64,000 nucleotides of DNA from Gaetbulibacter sp. S0825 (GTDB lineage: Bacteria > Bacteroidota > Bacteroidia > Flavobacteriales > Flavobacteriaceae). The notes beneath the pieces were generated by a model that saw nothing but the letters and a program-made list of their open reading frames with translations, had not been told where the DNA came from and ran no database searches. The stretch spans positions 186,001 through 250,000 of the forward strand of contig NZ_JAATJT010000001.1 of assembly GCF_011777505.1 (NCBI RefSeq), written 5' to 3'. The translations under genes were made by a program, and so were the position numbers. This document shows, one piece after another, positions 54,490 through 62,766 of the stretch (its first letter is position 1; each line of letters starts with the position of its first letter).

Positions 54490-55614
54490 TTATTTGTATA
54501 AAAATTCTCCAGCTGCATCTCCCATCAACCTGTAATTATGACCAATTCCTGCAATTATTTTAAGTTCCCAGTTAAATTCTGCGTCAAGTCTTTTTGCTGT
54601 TTCTTTGACTTGTTCAAAAAAGAATTTTCCCCTTTCTAGTCTATGGTATCCTTGTTTATCAGCACTTTTTGATTGTAAAAAACTTCCCCCAGTTTCATTT
54701 TCATTGTCGAGTTCTCCCAGAAAAACAACCAAATTTTTCTTAAATGCTATTTTCAATGCTTCTTCATCCATTGGTGTGTCGTTTAATCCAAAAGGATAAT
54801 TTTGATCAAAATCAAGTAAGGTGTAGAAACTTGCATTGGAGGCTAAAATTTTGTCAGCTTTAGAATTCTTATGAAAAATCGCAAGTCTGTGTAAAATATG
54901 TCCTCCAGCAGAGTGTCCAAAAAGATTATATGATGTTTGGTTAGACTTAAGTACTTTAACAGCGGTATCAAATATGCGGTCAAAATCATTAAAAATCCAT
55001 TCGTTTGCATTTGGATTAGAATCGAACGTTAATTTTTCTTCAAAGAGTTTTATTTTATTAGTGTTTTCAACGCGTTCAATGCAGTCATTTAAATTGGAAT
55101 TTTTTATTAGCCCACCTAAATGATACTCATCAAAGCTGTACTCCTCTTTTGGGTACATTGGTGATAGGATTAAAAGGCTATGTTTTTCAGATGCTTCAAC
55201 CCACGAGTCTCTATAGGTATTGGCGTTTCTTCCAGCTCCCGGAATTACTAGTAAAATTCCTGAACCTGTTGTGAAACTTTCCGGTTTATGATAATATACT
55301 TCGATGGTTTTCTCTACTTTACCTTGTCCTCCTTCAACAACAAAGTATCCTGAACCAGTTTTAATGTCTATATTATTTATGGCTAATTCTTTTTCAGGAA
55401 CGAGATTGTTCTTTTTTATGAGTTCCATACTACAATGAGGGCAATTTCCAGATTCTGAAAATATTAACTCATCGCATTCTAAATCACAAGGTGTGCAAAC
55501 GTACTCTTCCTTTTCAGTTTTGCAGGAATAAAATATTAATATAAAAAATAGCAGAAATAAATATTTAATCTGCCATTTTTTAAAAATTGAATCATTTGTT
55601 TTCATAATCCTCAT
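54490..55614 (-). CDS. HMBD lipoprotein fused to alpha/beta hydrolase
   Basis: The 374-residue protein has a lipoprotein signal (FFILIFYSC), a heavy-metal-binding-domain-like knuckle (about residues 38-66; YVCTPCDLECDEL with CPHCSMEL) and an alpha/beta hydrolase domain of about 290 residues: LLVIPGAGRNANTYR, nucleophile elbow FGHSAGG, and GIGHNYRLMG for the His. The metal-knuckle part is almost identical to that of the peptidase-like gene at 57891. It is the first gene of an operon running down to 49710 and is preceded by operator A and a TAGCTTTG -7 box. Start may be the second Met. It is likely anchored in the outer membrane. Confidence 0.85.
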   Translation of the reverse strand: MRIMKTNDSIFKKWQIKYLFLLFFILIFYSCKTEKEEYVCTPCDLECDELIFSESGNCPHCSMELIKKNNLVPEKELAINNIDIKTGSGYFVVEGGQGKVEKTIEVYYHKPESFTTGSGILLVIPGAGRNANTYRDSWVEASEKHSLLILSPMYPKEEYSFDEYHLGGLIKNSNLNDCIERVENTNKIKLFEEKLTFDSNPNANEWIFNDFDRIFDTAVKVLKSNQTSYNLFGHSAGGHILHRLAIFHKNSKADKILASNASFYTLLDFDQNYPFGLNDTPMDEEALKIAFKKNLVVFLGELDNENETGGSFLQSKSADKQGYHRLERGKFFFEQVKETAKRLDAEFNWELKIIAGIGHNYRLMGDAAGEFLYK

Positions 55615-55663
55615 TTTTTAATACCCTCGCTTTATTTTAAAAACTTAACTTAAGTATATTAAA

Positions 55664-55727
55664 CAAAGCTATTACTCATCATTTGTATCTATTTGTTCTA
55701 AATGAAATACAATTTGTTCGAAAAGGA
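55664..55727 (-). promoter_or_regulatory. Composite operator-promoter A
   Basis: On the minus strand CCTTTTCGAACAAAT (55712-55726) and TCATTTAGAACAAAT (55691-55705) are direct repeats 21 bp apart. A -7 box TAGCTTTG (55664-55671) follows 19 bp after the nearer repeat. The usual -33 motif is missing, as expected if an activator bound to the repeats recruits polymerase. Confidence 0.8.
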
Positions 55728-55815
55728 TTTTTTAAAAAAATCAGCTGTTATGATCTAATATCAATTATTTTTTGCCGTTCTTCTTTAGTCATCACTACAA
55801 TTTAAATCAGCATAG

Positions 55816-57162
55816 TTATTCTTTATTCCGAGGTCTACCTTTATCTCCCCCTTGTTCCAGTGTAACCTGTTTACCATCTTCTGAAAAAATAAATGATATA
55901 GACTCCGCATACATCTGTTCTAAAACAAAGCGATTTTCTCCTCTATAAATTAAAGGAGCTTTAAATTCGTTTTTTATAAAATTAATTAGAGTATTATTTT
56001 CTTGTATAAATACAGACTTATCGTTTGGATCACTTTGAGAAACATAAACACCAACAAATTTCTTCAACTCATCTTCTGATATTGCTACAGGTGCATCTCC
56101 TAGAAACAATTTTAGTATTTCAGTATATATTTCGTTAATATCCATTTTCGAACCGTTTGAAATTAATGTAAAAGACAAATTCTCCTTAGAAAAATAGATT
56201 GAAGTCGCTCTAAATTCATCAATACGTCCTCGATGCCCAAATCCCTGTCTGTCATTAGTTGTATACCTAAAAAGCCCCATTCCATACCTATCTTTTATAG
56301 TTTTCATTAAAGTTAGACTTTCTGTTGAGAGCATTTTTCCAGTAAGCAAGCCTTCAAAAAAACTATTTAAATCTTTTGGTGTTGAAACTATTGAGCCAGT
56401 TCCTGTGGCAGTAGACAAATCCGTTTCAGGAAATTCAGTCCATTTTTCATTATAGTTGTATGAATAGGCTTCATTATTATTTATATTAATTTCTTTTCCT
56501 GAATATGTGTTTTTTAAATTAAGTGGCTTACAAATTTTCTCTTGCAAAAGGTTTTCATAAGAAGTGTTATACGTTTTCTCAAGAATTAGTGCCAATAAAA
56601 AATAATTAGAATTGCTATATTCTCCTTTACTATTTGGTTCAAAGTCACTTTCATACTTAGAAATTTTAGATAGCATTTCTGTAGATGATATATACTTGGT
56701 ACGATTGTCAAAAAACCATTTATCTTTTGTAAAACTATGGATACCACTTCTGTGCTGTAATAACTGAGCAATGGTAATCTTATTCGCATTTTTCACATTC
56801 GGAAAATAGCTTTCTATAGTTTTGTTTATATCTAGCTTATTTTCTTCAATAGCCTTAAAAATTAGTGTCGCTGTAAAAGATTTAGTAACAGAGCCTATAC
56901 GGTATTTTGTATTGGCACTAGCTTTCTTTTTTGATTTAATATCACTAAAACCAACAGTGTTTTCGTATACTGTTTTTCCATTTTGAGAGAGTATAATACT
57001 TCCCATAAATTCATTGTTTTTATCATAAGCTTCTAATAAGCTGTCGATTTTAACTTGATAGGTGTCTGGTTTTTGCTTTTCCGATTGAACAGATTTATTA
57101 TTTTCTGAACAAGAAAATAGTAGTGCGATGAATGCTACTATTAGTAAAGTTTGTTTTTTCAT
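55816..57162 (-). CDS. Serine hydrolase lipoprotein (class C beta-lactamase fold)
   Basis: This 448-residue protein has a lipoprotein signal (FIALLFSC) and the penicillin-recognising fold: nucleophile Ser91 in GSVTK, YSN in EYSNSNY and HRG in GHRGRIDEF. A C-terminal beta domain (about 350-448) follows. It starts with a 4-bp overlap with the MarR gene, so it is translated with it. The MarR regulator may control it or sense its product. Beta-lactam resistance is possible but not more likely than peptide or ester hydrolysis. Confidence 0.9.
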   Translation of the reverse strand: MKKQTLLIVAFIALLFSCSENNKSVQSEKQKPDTYQVKIDSLLEAYDKNNEFMGSIILSQNGKTVYENTVGFSDIKSKKKASANTKYRIGSVTKSFTATLIFKAIEENKLDINKTIESYFPNVKNANKITIAQLLQHRSGIHSFTKDKWFFDNRTKYISSTEMLSKISKYESDFEPNSKGEYSNSNYFLLALILEKTYNTSYENLLQEKICKPLNLKNTYSGKEININNNEAYSYNYNEKWTEFPETDLSTATGTGSIVSTPKDLNSFFEGLLTGKMLSTESLTLMKTIKDRYGMGLFRYTTNDRQGFGHRGRIDEFRATSIYFSKENLSFTLISNGSKMDINEIYTEILKLFLGDAPVAISEDELKKFVGVYVSQSDPNDKSVFIQENNTLINFIKNEFKAPLIYRGENRFVLEQMYAESISFIFSEDGKQVTLEQGGDKGRPRNKE

Positions 57163-57596
57163 TTTTTACAGTTTTGATTGATTTTATTTAATATGTGTTT
57201 TAGATTATTTATATCTTCGATTGTTAGATTATTTAATGCCGTTTCTCTATTCTGGTTTATAATAGGTATAAGTTGCTTTAAAGCCAATTCTCCTTTAGGT
57301 GAAGTTTTTAAAACAGATGCTCGCCTGTCATTTTCGTTAGTAGTTTTTATTAGGTAATTTTTTTTAACCATTAATCCGATAATCCTCGTCATTGAAGCAT
57401 AGTCTTTAAATATTAAATCGGCAATTTCTGTTTGGGTTAGTTGTTTGTCATTTATCATTTGAAGTATTAAGGCTTGGTCAACAGTAATGTCTGATATCGC
57501 GTTTTTAATTTCTTTTAGACTTAATTTTCGATAAGCTTTTATTGTTTCTTCTATCGAGTAGAAAATTGTGTCAAAAGGAGTGTGTGAAATCTTCAT
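57159..57596 (-). CDS. MarR-family transcriptional regulator
   Basis: The 145-residue protein has the MarR winged-helix layout: LILQMINDKQLTQTEIADLIFKDYASMTRIIGLMVKKNYL and RRASVLKTSPKGELALKQL as wing and dimer region. MarR proteins respond to small lipophilic or phenolic ligands. It is the first gene of a two-gene unit with the serine hydrolase and has operator B upstream. It could repress its own promoter, but no separate palindrome was seen there. Confidence 0.92.
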   Translation of the reverse strand: MKISHTPFDTIFYSIEETIKAYRKLSLKEIKNAISDITVDQALILQMINDKQLTQTEIADLIFKDYASMTRIIGLMVKKNYLIKTTNENDRRASVLKTSPKGELALKQLIPIINQNRETALNNLTIEDINNLKHILNKINQNCKK

Positions 57597-57645
57597 TTGT
57601 TAGTGTCTTTACAAGCGAAAAAATAATAATACTTGATATATCAAG

Positions 57646-57709
57646 CAAAACTATTACTTGCCATCTATATCAATTTGTTCTAAATGGAGAACAATTTGTT
57701 CGAAAAGGA
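57646..57709 (-). promoter_or_regulatory. Composite operator-promoter B
   Basis: On the minus strand CCTTTTCGAACAAAT (57694-57708) and CCATTTAGAACAAAT (57673-57687) lie 21 bp apart, followed after 19 bp by TAGTTTTG (57646-57653). Operators A and B agree almost base for base over both repeats. Confidence 0.8.
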
Positions 57710-57777
57710 GTGTTTCATAAAGATTAATCCTAACCTATTTGCAATATGAAAAATGTTATGATAAAAAAATTGATATT

Positions 57778-58874
57778 TTAATACTTGGTGTTAATTCCCA
57801 AAGCTTTATAAAAAAAAAGGTGTTTTGGACGTCCCTTTTTTTTCCATTTAAAATCCCATAAAGCTTTTCCTGGATCGAAATATTTAGATACTAGTATGGT
57901 CTCAGAGTTATATATATATATGTATTAAAAAACTCAGTATAATCAATACCTGAGGTGATTTTTATGCCATTAATAATATCGGTAGTGTCATACAATTTTT
58001 CTGTACGTAGAAAATTTTCATATAACCACTTCATCAAATCATCCAAACTTTTTTCATTATTTGTTTTAGATCTAATATCGACATCTAAAACCATAGCTGT
58101 TATCCAACCTCCGTGATATACCAAAAAGAAGTTTTCAAATTTTGTTTTATCATCAACTCCTGCAGTACGCATTGAAATATTCCCTAACCCTTTTGATCCC
58201 GTGTAATACCCTAAAGAAAGGGCTGAAGTTGACAACATTTCTTCTGGCGAAACAATTCCCATTCTAACAGCTGTTTGAAATGTGTAAAATTCAGAAAACC
58301 CTTCATTAAACCAATGTTCTTCTCCATTTTTATAACGGATCGTTTCACCATTCCATAAATGAAAAAGCTCGTGCATTAACACCGTTTTCCATGATCCATA
58401 TCCTAAAGTGTTGTTCTCAGACCAATTGAACATAATAGATTTAGCGTCAGCTTCTCCGCCGGAATCATTTGTTTTTTTAACCTTAATTGTGAAATCTGCA
58501 TATGTAGCATCTAATGTATCTCTTGGATTCCCACCAAATAAATCTTTATAAAAAGTGAATGACTTAGTAATGATCTCTGTAAATTCAGCTTCTTTTTCTA
58601 ATGACTCTTCATCTAAAAACTTATAGTTAATTTTTAAATCGCCAGAAATTATGGTTTGGTTCATTTTTTCTAAATCGCTTTTTTTAATGAGCGCCATATT
58701 ACAGTGAGGACAAATTCCAGGTTCTGAAAATATTAACTCATCACATTCTAAATCACAAGGTGTACAAACATAGTCTTCTGTTTCAGATTTACAAGAGAAG
58801 ACTATAATGGTAAAAAAGAGTAGAATACTAAACTGTTTCTTCAATGATTGATAGCTTGATTTTAATGTCTTCAT
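57778..58874 (-). pseudogene. HMBD lipoprotein fused to M1-like gluzincin peptidase, frameshifted at a (TA) tract near the C terminus
   Basis: The uninterrupted frame runs 58874-57891 (327 residues): lipoprotein signal (FTIIVFSC), HMBD knuckle (YVCTPCDLECDEL, CPHCNMAL) and a gluzincin domain with HELFH and WFNEGFSEF (zinc Glu about 18 residues later), as in M1 aminopeptidases. It ends in a meaningless TLRPY after FFNTYIYI. At this point the DNA holds (TA)6; with one TA less the frame reads on as YNSETILVSKYF...WDFKWKKKGRPKHL..FFYKALG to a stop at 57778, which looks like a natural C terminus of this family. So it is either phase-variable, a recent mutant, or a sequencing error. The A8 and T9 tracts in the same tail are further slippage sites. 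Operator C lies upstream. Confidence 0.75.
57909..57921. repeat. Dinucleotide tract (TA)6T at a frameshift position
   Basis: Six TA units lie at the point where the M1-like gene changes frame. Such tracts are known to slip in length during replication. A length of 5 or 8 units would restore the long frame. Confidence 0.7.
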
Positions 58875-58926
58875 AATTTTAATTTTAATAACTCTGCACT
58901 AATAGAGTTTAACTAATACTACGATT

Positions 58927-58990
58927 CAAAGATAAAATGAAAAATGAGCAGTAATTAATTCGAAGCGTATTAAAATTTATTCGAAAAGGA
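58927..58990 (-). promoter_or_regulatory. Composite operator-promoter C
   Basis: On the minus strand CCTTTTCGAATAAAT (58975-58989) and the weaker ACGCTTCGAATTAAT (58954-58968) lie 21 bp apart, with TATCTTTG (58927-58934) 19 bp further. It drives the HMBD-M1-like gene. Confidence 0.75.
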
Positions 58991-59045
58991 TTGTTCTATA
59001 TTTTCTTTGTCCATAATAGTTCTTTATGAGCAACTACCTTTACTT

Positions 59046-59849
59046 TTAATAGCTTTTGGATGTGAAGGATTTATGAATTATTTTCCATTCATTTTTAATT
59101 TTCAATAACAATAAATAATCAATTGCTATCCTATTTCGGTCAGGCATTATAACTTGTACTTTGGCAAGACCTGCATTATTTTCATAATCCAATGATAAAA
59201 CATTCCCTAATCGGTTGTTTTTTTTGCCTTCTTTAAAGTTTCCGATGTATTGATTTCCTGGAATGATGCTCAGATTGTCATCTTTTATATAGTATAAATT
59301 GAAATCTTGGTGAAATGCCTTTCTTAATTTATTGGGTTCTCCGTTTGCTGTTCCGACAATGTAGTTTGACAAGGTTTCTTTGATTTCTTCTAACCCCTCT
59401 TTTTCAATAGAAACTAAATCTTCTACTTTATGATAATTTTTAAGGTTTATAATCTTGTGTAATATTTTCCACTGCCCTTTTATTTTTAGAAGCAAAAGAT
59501 AATCCGTTGCTATTCTTTTTGTGTCAGGAAAATAAACTTCAACTTTTACAGAAGCGGCATCGTTTTCATAATCAATAGATATGATTCGTCCTATTCTGTT
59601 ATATTTTTTCCCCTTTTCAACTCTTTCAATATAACCATTCCCATCTATAACCCTTAATGTGTCTCCCTGTACTATAAATAGATTAAAATCTTTATGAAAT
59701 GCTTCTCGTACTTCGTCAGGATTGCCATTTGCTGTACCCTCTATATATTTCATCACAGTAGAATTAATTTGCTCTACTTCTGTTTGTGAATTTAGTTTTA
59801 ATATTAAAATAAAATTAAATGCTAAAAATATTATTAATGCTTTTTTCAT
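59046..59849 (-). CDS. Secreted protein with two tandem NTF2/SnoaL-like domains
   Basis: The 267-residue protein has a signal peptide (IIFLAFNFILILKLNS) and two homologous halves (about 25-140 and 150-267). Each has a YI.GTANG.P.(E/K)(V/L)R.AFH.DFNL block and a later (V/A)KV.V..PD..RIA.DYLLLLK.K..WKI.HK block, as in putative lumazine-binding (DUF4878/SnoaL-like) proteins. This internal duplication is obvious by eye. Function unknown. It is a single-gene unit; a MITE-like repeat lies directly upstream. Confidence 0.85.
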   Translation of the reverse strand: MKKALIIFLAFNFILILKLNSQTEVEQINSTVMKYIEGTANGNPDEVREAFHKDFNLFIVQGDTLRVIDGNGYIERVEKGKKYNRIGRIISIDYENDAASVKVEVYFPDTKRIATDYLLLLKIKGQWKILHKIINLKNYHKVEDLVSIEKEGLEEIKETLSNYIVGTANGEPNKLRKAFHQDFNLYYIKDDNLSIIPGNQYIGNFKEGKKNNRLGNVLSLDYENNAGLAKVQVIMPDRNRIAIDYLLLLKIKNEWKIIHKSFTSKSY

Positions 59850-59881
59850 GTTTATTCTTTTTGTTTATTGTTTTTCTTATT

Positions 59882-60009
59882 ACTAACGGTCTCGTGTATA
59901 ATAGTAGCGGATTTCTTCTCACGAACCTTTCGGTTTTGCACTGACCTTTGTTTTATGTTTATACTTTCGCTTTATTGCTTAAACCGCTATTACTTATTCA
60001 CATTGTTAG
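59882..60009. mobile_element. MITE-like element with imperfect terminal inverted repeats
   Basis: The left arm CTAACGGTCTCGTGTATAAT..AGCGG (59883-59910) and the right arm CCGCTATTACTTATTCACATTGTTAG (59984-60009) are imperfect inverted copies, about 127 bp end to end, with no coding capacity. The ends CTAAC/GTTAG match. It sits between two same-strand genes. Non-autonomous miniature elements have this build; the parent transposase cannot be identified. Confidence 0.55.
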
Positions 60010-60017
60010 CAAATGTT

Positions 60018-60947
60018 TTATTCTATTTTTGCATTGAAGAGTACATCAGCGTTTACCCAATAAACTTCCCCTTTTTCAACACCTGCCCATCCTTTTTTTG
60101 CAGGGTTATTATATCTTCTGGAGTAGATAAAATATTTTCCGTCAGAAGACATATACGGACAATAATAGCGCCAGTTACTTTCATATTTTAATGGTATTTC
60201 TTTCGGTTTTGTCCATTCACCATTATCATTAAACGTTATTTGAAATTTACCTTGTCCATTAGTAATGGCATACCGCTCATCTGGTGAAACATAGGTTATT
60301 AGTTCCTTTTTCTTTGTCTTAGTGTTTACGATAACAGGTGTTTCAAATTTTTCATTTCCTAAATATTGTGCACGATATGTGTTCATTCCTCCTTCATCAC
60401 TTGGTCTATTTGAGCGAAAATATAAACTCCCATCCGCCGTAACAACAGGATAGGTTTCTAAATATTCGGTGGAAACCAAAAAATCCACTTTAGAGGCTAA
60501 TTCCCATTTACCGTCCACTTTTTTACTTTTATAAATGTCTGGTGGTATCGTGTAAAGTTCTTCTCGGGTAACATCATTTTCATAAAGCTTAGGGTCTACA
60601 CCGAGAAAATACATTGTCTTTCCATCTTTGGTAATTGTGGGGTCACAAGCAACTGAAACTAAGACATTATCGTCATACATTTTAATGGGTTTAATGTCAG
60701 ACCACTTGTCATTAATTAATTCAGAATGGTGAATAACAAAGCTGTTGTCCACAATTCTTGAAAAGAACATTTCTGTATTGTCATAATTAAAAACTACATT
60801 AAGTTCGATATTGCTAGTATTAACAATAGATGGTGCAAATAATTTAGGAATTGTAGAAGGAGGTTCTTGGTCGAAATATGAAATAGTGTTGTTCTTACAA
60901 CTAAAAAATGTTACAATGATTAAGAAAAGTGATAAAAATTTATTCAT
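60018..60947 (-). CDS. PD40/TolB-like beta-propeller lipoprotein, copy 1
   Basis: This 309-residue lipoprotein (signal IIVTFFSC) contains repeated WD40-like PD40 blades: NYDNTEMFFSR, TKDGKTMYFLG, TADGSLYFRSNRPSDEGGMNTYRA, SPDERYAI and SSDGKYFIYSRR. These form a propeller used for protein or ligand binding, often associated with peptidases or Tol/Pal-type lipoproteins. It begins with an ATG at 60947. A second member with the same organisation is at 62767-63714. Confidence 0.9.
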   Translation of the reverse strand: MNKFLSLFLIIVTFFSCKNNTISYFDQEPPSTIPKLFAPSIVNTSNIELNVVFNYDNTEMFFSRIVDNSFVIHHSELINDKWSDIKPIKMYDDNVLVSVACDPTITKDGKTMYFLGVDPKLYENDVTREELYTIPPDIYKSKKVDGKWELASKVDFLVSTEYLETYPVVTADGSLYFRSNRPSDEGGMNTYRAQYLGNEKFETPVIVNTKTKKKELITYVSPDERYAITNGQGKFQITFNDNGEWTKPKEIPLKYESNWRYYCPYMSSDGKYFIYSRRYNNPAKKGWAGVEKGEVYWVNADVLFNAKIE

Positions 60948-61089
60948 TACTGTTAAAATGTTTATTAACTATTGTATAACCGTTACTTATATGCTGATAC
61001 TTATAACCCTATTTTAATCAACTTGTAATAATACCCTGGTTGAAGTGTCTATCCATTTAAATGCTATATTGTAAAGCTCATAATTTTGT

Positions 61090-61560
61090 CTACCAGTATT
61101 CTTTAATCTTAATAATCTTACCGTCTTTAAATTCAAAAACAGCCATTTGTTCTTTTCCTTCAACAGTTTTTCCGTCTTCTTTTCTTATAAATCGCTTAGT
61201 AACCGCAATAGCATTTAGCCCTATAATCTTACTGGTCACCTTTATATCAACTGTTTTACCATTATAAGAGCCTTTTTCTTGGTTACGTTTATAGCCGTTG
61301 TAAAGATTCTCTCTCGTATAAACACCTCCACATTTAGGGTGTACATAGGTAAAGTCGTCCGTAAAAAGGTTGAATATATTATCTATGTCCTTGATAGTCG
61401 AACCTGACTGAAATACTTTAAGATTTAGTTCATAGTATTTATCTAGTATCGTATTTAAAGAATCTTTATGGCTCATCTTTACTTCTTGGGCATTAATTTG
61501 CCCAATTGAAAAAAGAACTAATACAATTGAAGAAATATTTATTACAGTTTTTTTAATCAT
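61090..61560 (-). CDS. Secreted SnoaL-like/DUF4440 protein
   Basis: I start at ATG 61560 (MIKKTVINI), overlapping the esterase stop by 8 bp; 156 residues result. It has a signal peptide ending in GQINAQ and one NTF2-fold domain: LNLKVFQSGSTIKDIDNIFNLFTDDFTYVHPKCGGVYTRE is recognisable, with EQMAVFEFKDGKIIKIKEYW at the end. It is the third gene of the operator-D unit. Function unknown. Confidence 0.82.
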   Translation of the reverse strand: MIKKTVINISSIVLVLFSIGQINAQEVKMSHKDSLNTILDKYYELNLKVFQSGSTIKDIDNIFNLFTDDFTYVHPKCGGVYTRENLYNGYKRNQEKGSYNGKTVDIKVTSKIIGLNAIAVTKRFIRKEDGKTVEGKEQMAVFEFKDGKIIKIKEYW

Positions 61561-62737
61561 TGTTCTTATTTTTTGAGAGTTCAATGGATTTTTTTTCAGA
61601 AAGCTCAGCTTTTATAAGCTCATTAATACTTATATATGCTTCAGAAAGTCTTTTATGTACAATTGAAGAGTTCGGGTAATAACTAACAGCTAATTCTAGG
61701 AGTTCAACCAGTTCTGGATAACGCTTACTGCTTTTTAACCGACGTCCTATACCTAATATATTTCCAATAAAATAAAAAGAGTCTTCGTTAGGAATAATAT
61801 CGAAGCCATATTGTTTAGACAACTTTTCAAAATAGTGTTTTATCGTTTTTGCAGGGTTTTCTGCATTTCTAAATGATTTATAAGGAATGTTCCAAACATT
61901 TTTAGGGTAAATGGTCTCTAATCCGTGCTGTATCCCTGGAACAGACATTCCATAATGATCTTCCTCTTCTAAAACTTCTATTTTATACTTGAAATTTTGA
62001 GGATTCAATTTTTCTAATGCCTTATTTAAATTAGTATATGCTTGGTTTTCTTCTATAGGCCTATTCAATAAATCTCGTGATGCTTTCCCTATATATAAAG
62101 AGTTTCCTGAATGTTTTCCAGATTGTATTGAAGCAAAGATTTGATCTTCAATTGTTTTCCCATTACTCGTATACTGTGCCAATTCAGATGCCAAAACAAT
62201 ATACCCTTTAAACAACGTTGGATCACTCCAAAATGCATCTAAAACAGGTCCAAAAGTTGGTGACATTCCAATAATAGTACGATGTGAATTAGCACGATAC
62301 TTTTTTTCAATAAAAGAAATAACCTCATCTTTTAAAAATGCTACATGTTCTTTGGACTTACCTCCATAGCCACCAAAAAACTCGCGCCCTTCTTTATTTT
62401 TTAAAATAAACGCCATGTCATTTCTTTTACCAGTGTTATTAGTAATCCCAACAATAATACTTCTAGGCATGTAATTTCTTTCTGCCCTTATTTTTACAAT
62501 GGACTGAGTTAGGTCAAATAAAAATTCGGCATCCATGACATATATAACAGGATAGTCATGAATGTTTCTATCGTAATTTACTGGTAGAGAAATAAGTAAT
62601 TGCCTCTCTTCATTAAGGATTTCAGATTTTATAAAAAGTTGTTTTCCTTTAATATAATCTGCCTCTGTTACCTGAGCAGTGGCATTACTTATTATTAGGT
62701 AATTAAGTAATAATAAGCATATTTTAATATACTTCAT
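61553..62737 (-). CDS. Secreted esterase (alpha/beta-hydrolase fold) with C-terminal TPR, copy 2
   Basis: The 394-residue protein has a signal peptide (ICLLLLNYLIISNATAQ), an esterase-D-like domain (DYPVIYVMDAEFLFDL, nucleophile region IGMSPTFGP, EEDHYGMSVPG for His) and a TPR-like tail (ELLELAVSYYPNSSIVHKRLSEAY). It is the paralogue of the gene at 53223-54482, with the same domain order. It lies 29 bp after the PD40 gene and so belongs to the operator-D unit. Confidence 0.87.
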   Translation of the reverse strand: MKYIKICLLLLNYLIISNATAQVTEADYIKGKQLFIKSEILNEERQLLISLPVNYDRNIHDYPVIYVMDAEFLFDLTQSIVKIRAERNYMPRSIIVGITNNTGKRNDMAFILKNKEGREFFGGYGGKSKEHVAFLKDEVISFIEKKYRANSHRTIIGMSPTFGPVLDAFWSDPTLFKGYIVLASELAQYTSNGKTIEDQIFASIQSGKHSGNSLYIGKASRDLLNRPIEENQAYTNLNKALEKLNPQNFKYKIEVLEEEDHYGMSVPGIQHGLETIYPKNVWNIPYKSFRNAENPAKTIKHYFEKLSKQYGFDIIPNEDSFYFIGNILGIGRRLKSSKRYPELVELLELAVSYYPNSSIVHKRLSEAYISINELIKAELSEKKSIELSKNKNND

Positions 62738-62766
62738 TTTTTATGATTTCTTTTAAGTAAAGGTTT

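Noticed and set aside
55750-55800. 14-residue frame MTKEERQKIIDIRS upstream of operator A
   Set aside because: Too short, no translation context and not shared by the other operators; may be a remnant but cannot be supported as a gene.
51425-57162. Beta-lactam resistance genes
   Set aside because: The SxxK/YxN/HxG fold is shared by many peptidases and esterases, both proteins have TPR or extra beta domains, and the BlaI/M56 pair is far away with a different operator, so resistance is not supported.
57672-57720. Short frames reading SFSNK through operators B and C as leader peptides
   Set aside because: The frames follow simply from the repeated operator sequence, differ in length and are not kept at A and D; the fixed distance to the -7 box explains the conservation better.
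59868-60191. 107-residue plus-strand frame
   Set aside because: It spans the MITE-like element and overlaps the end of the PD40 gene on the other strand; composition is that of a shadow frame.
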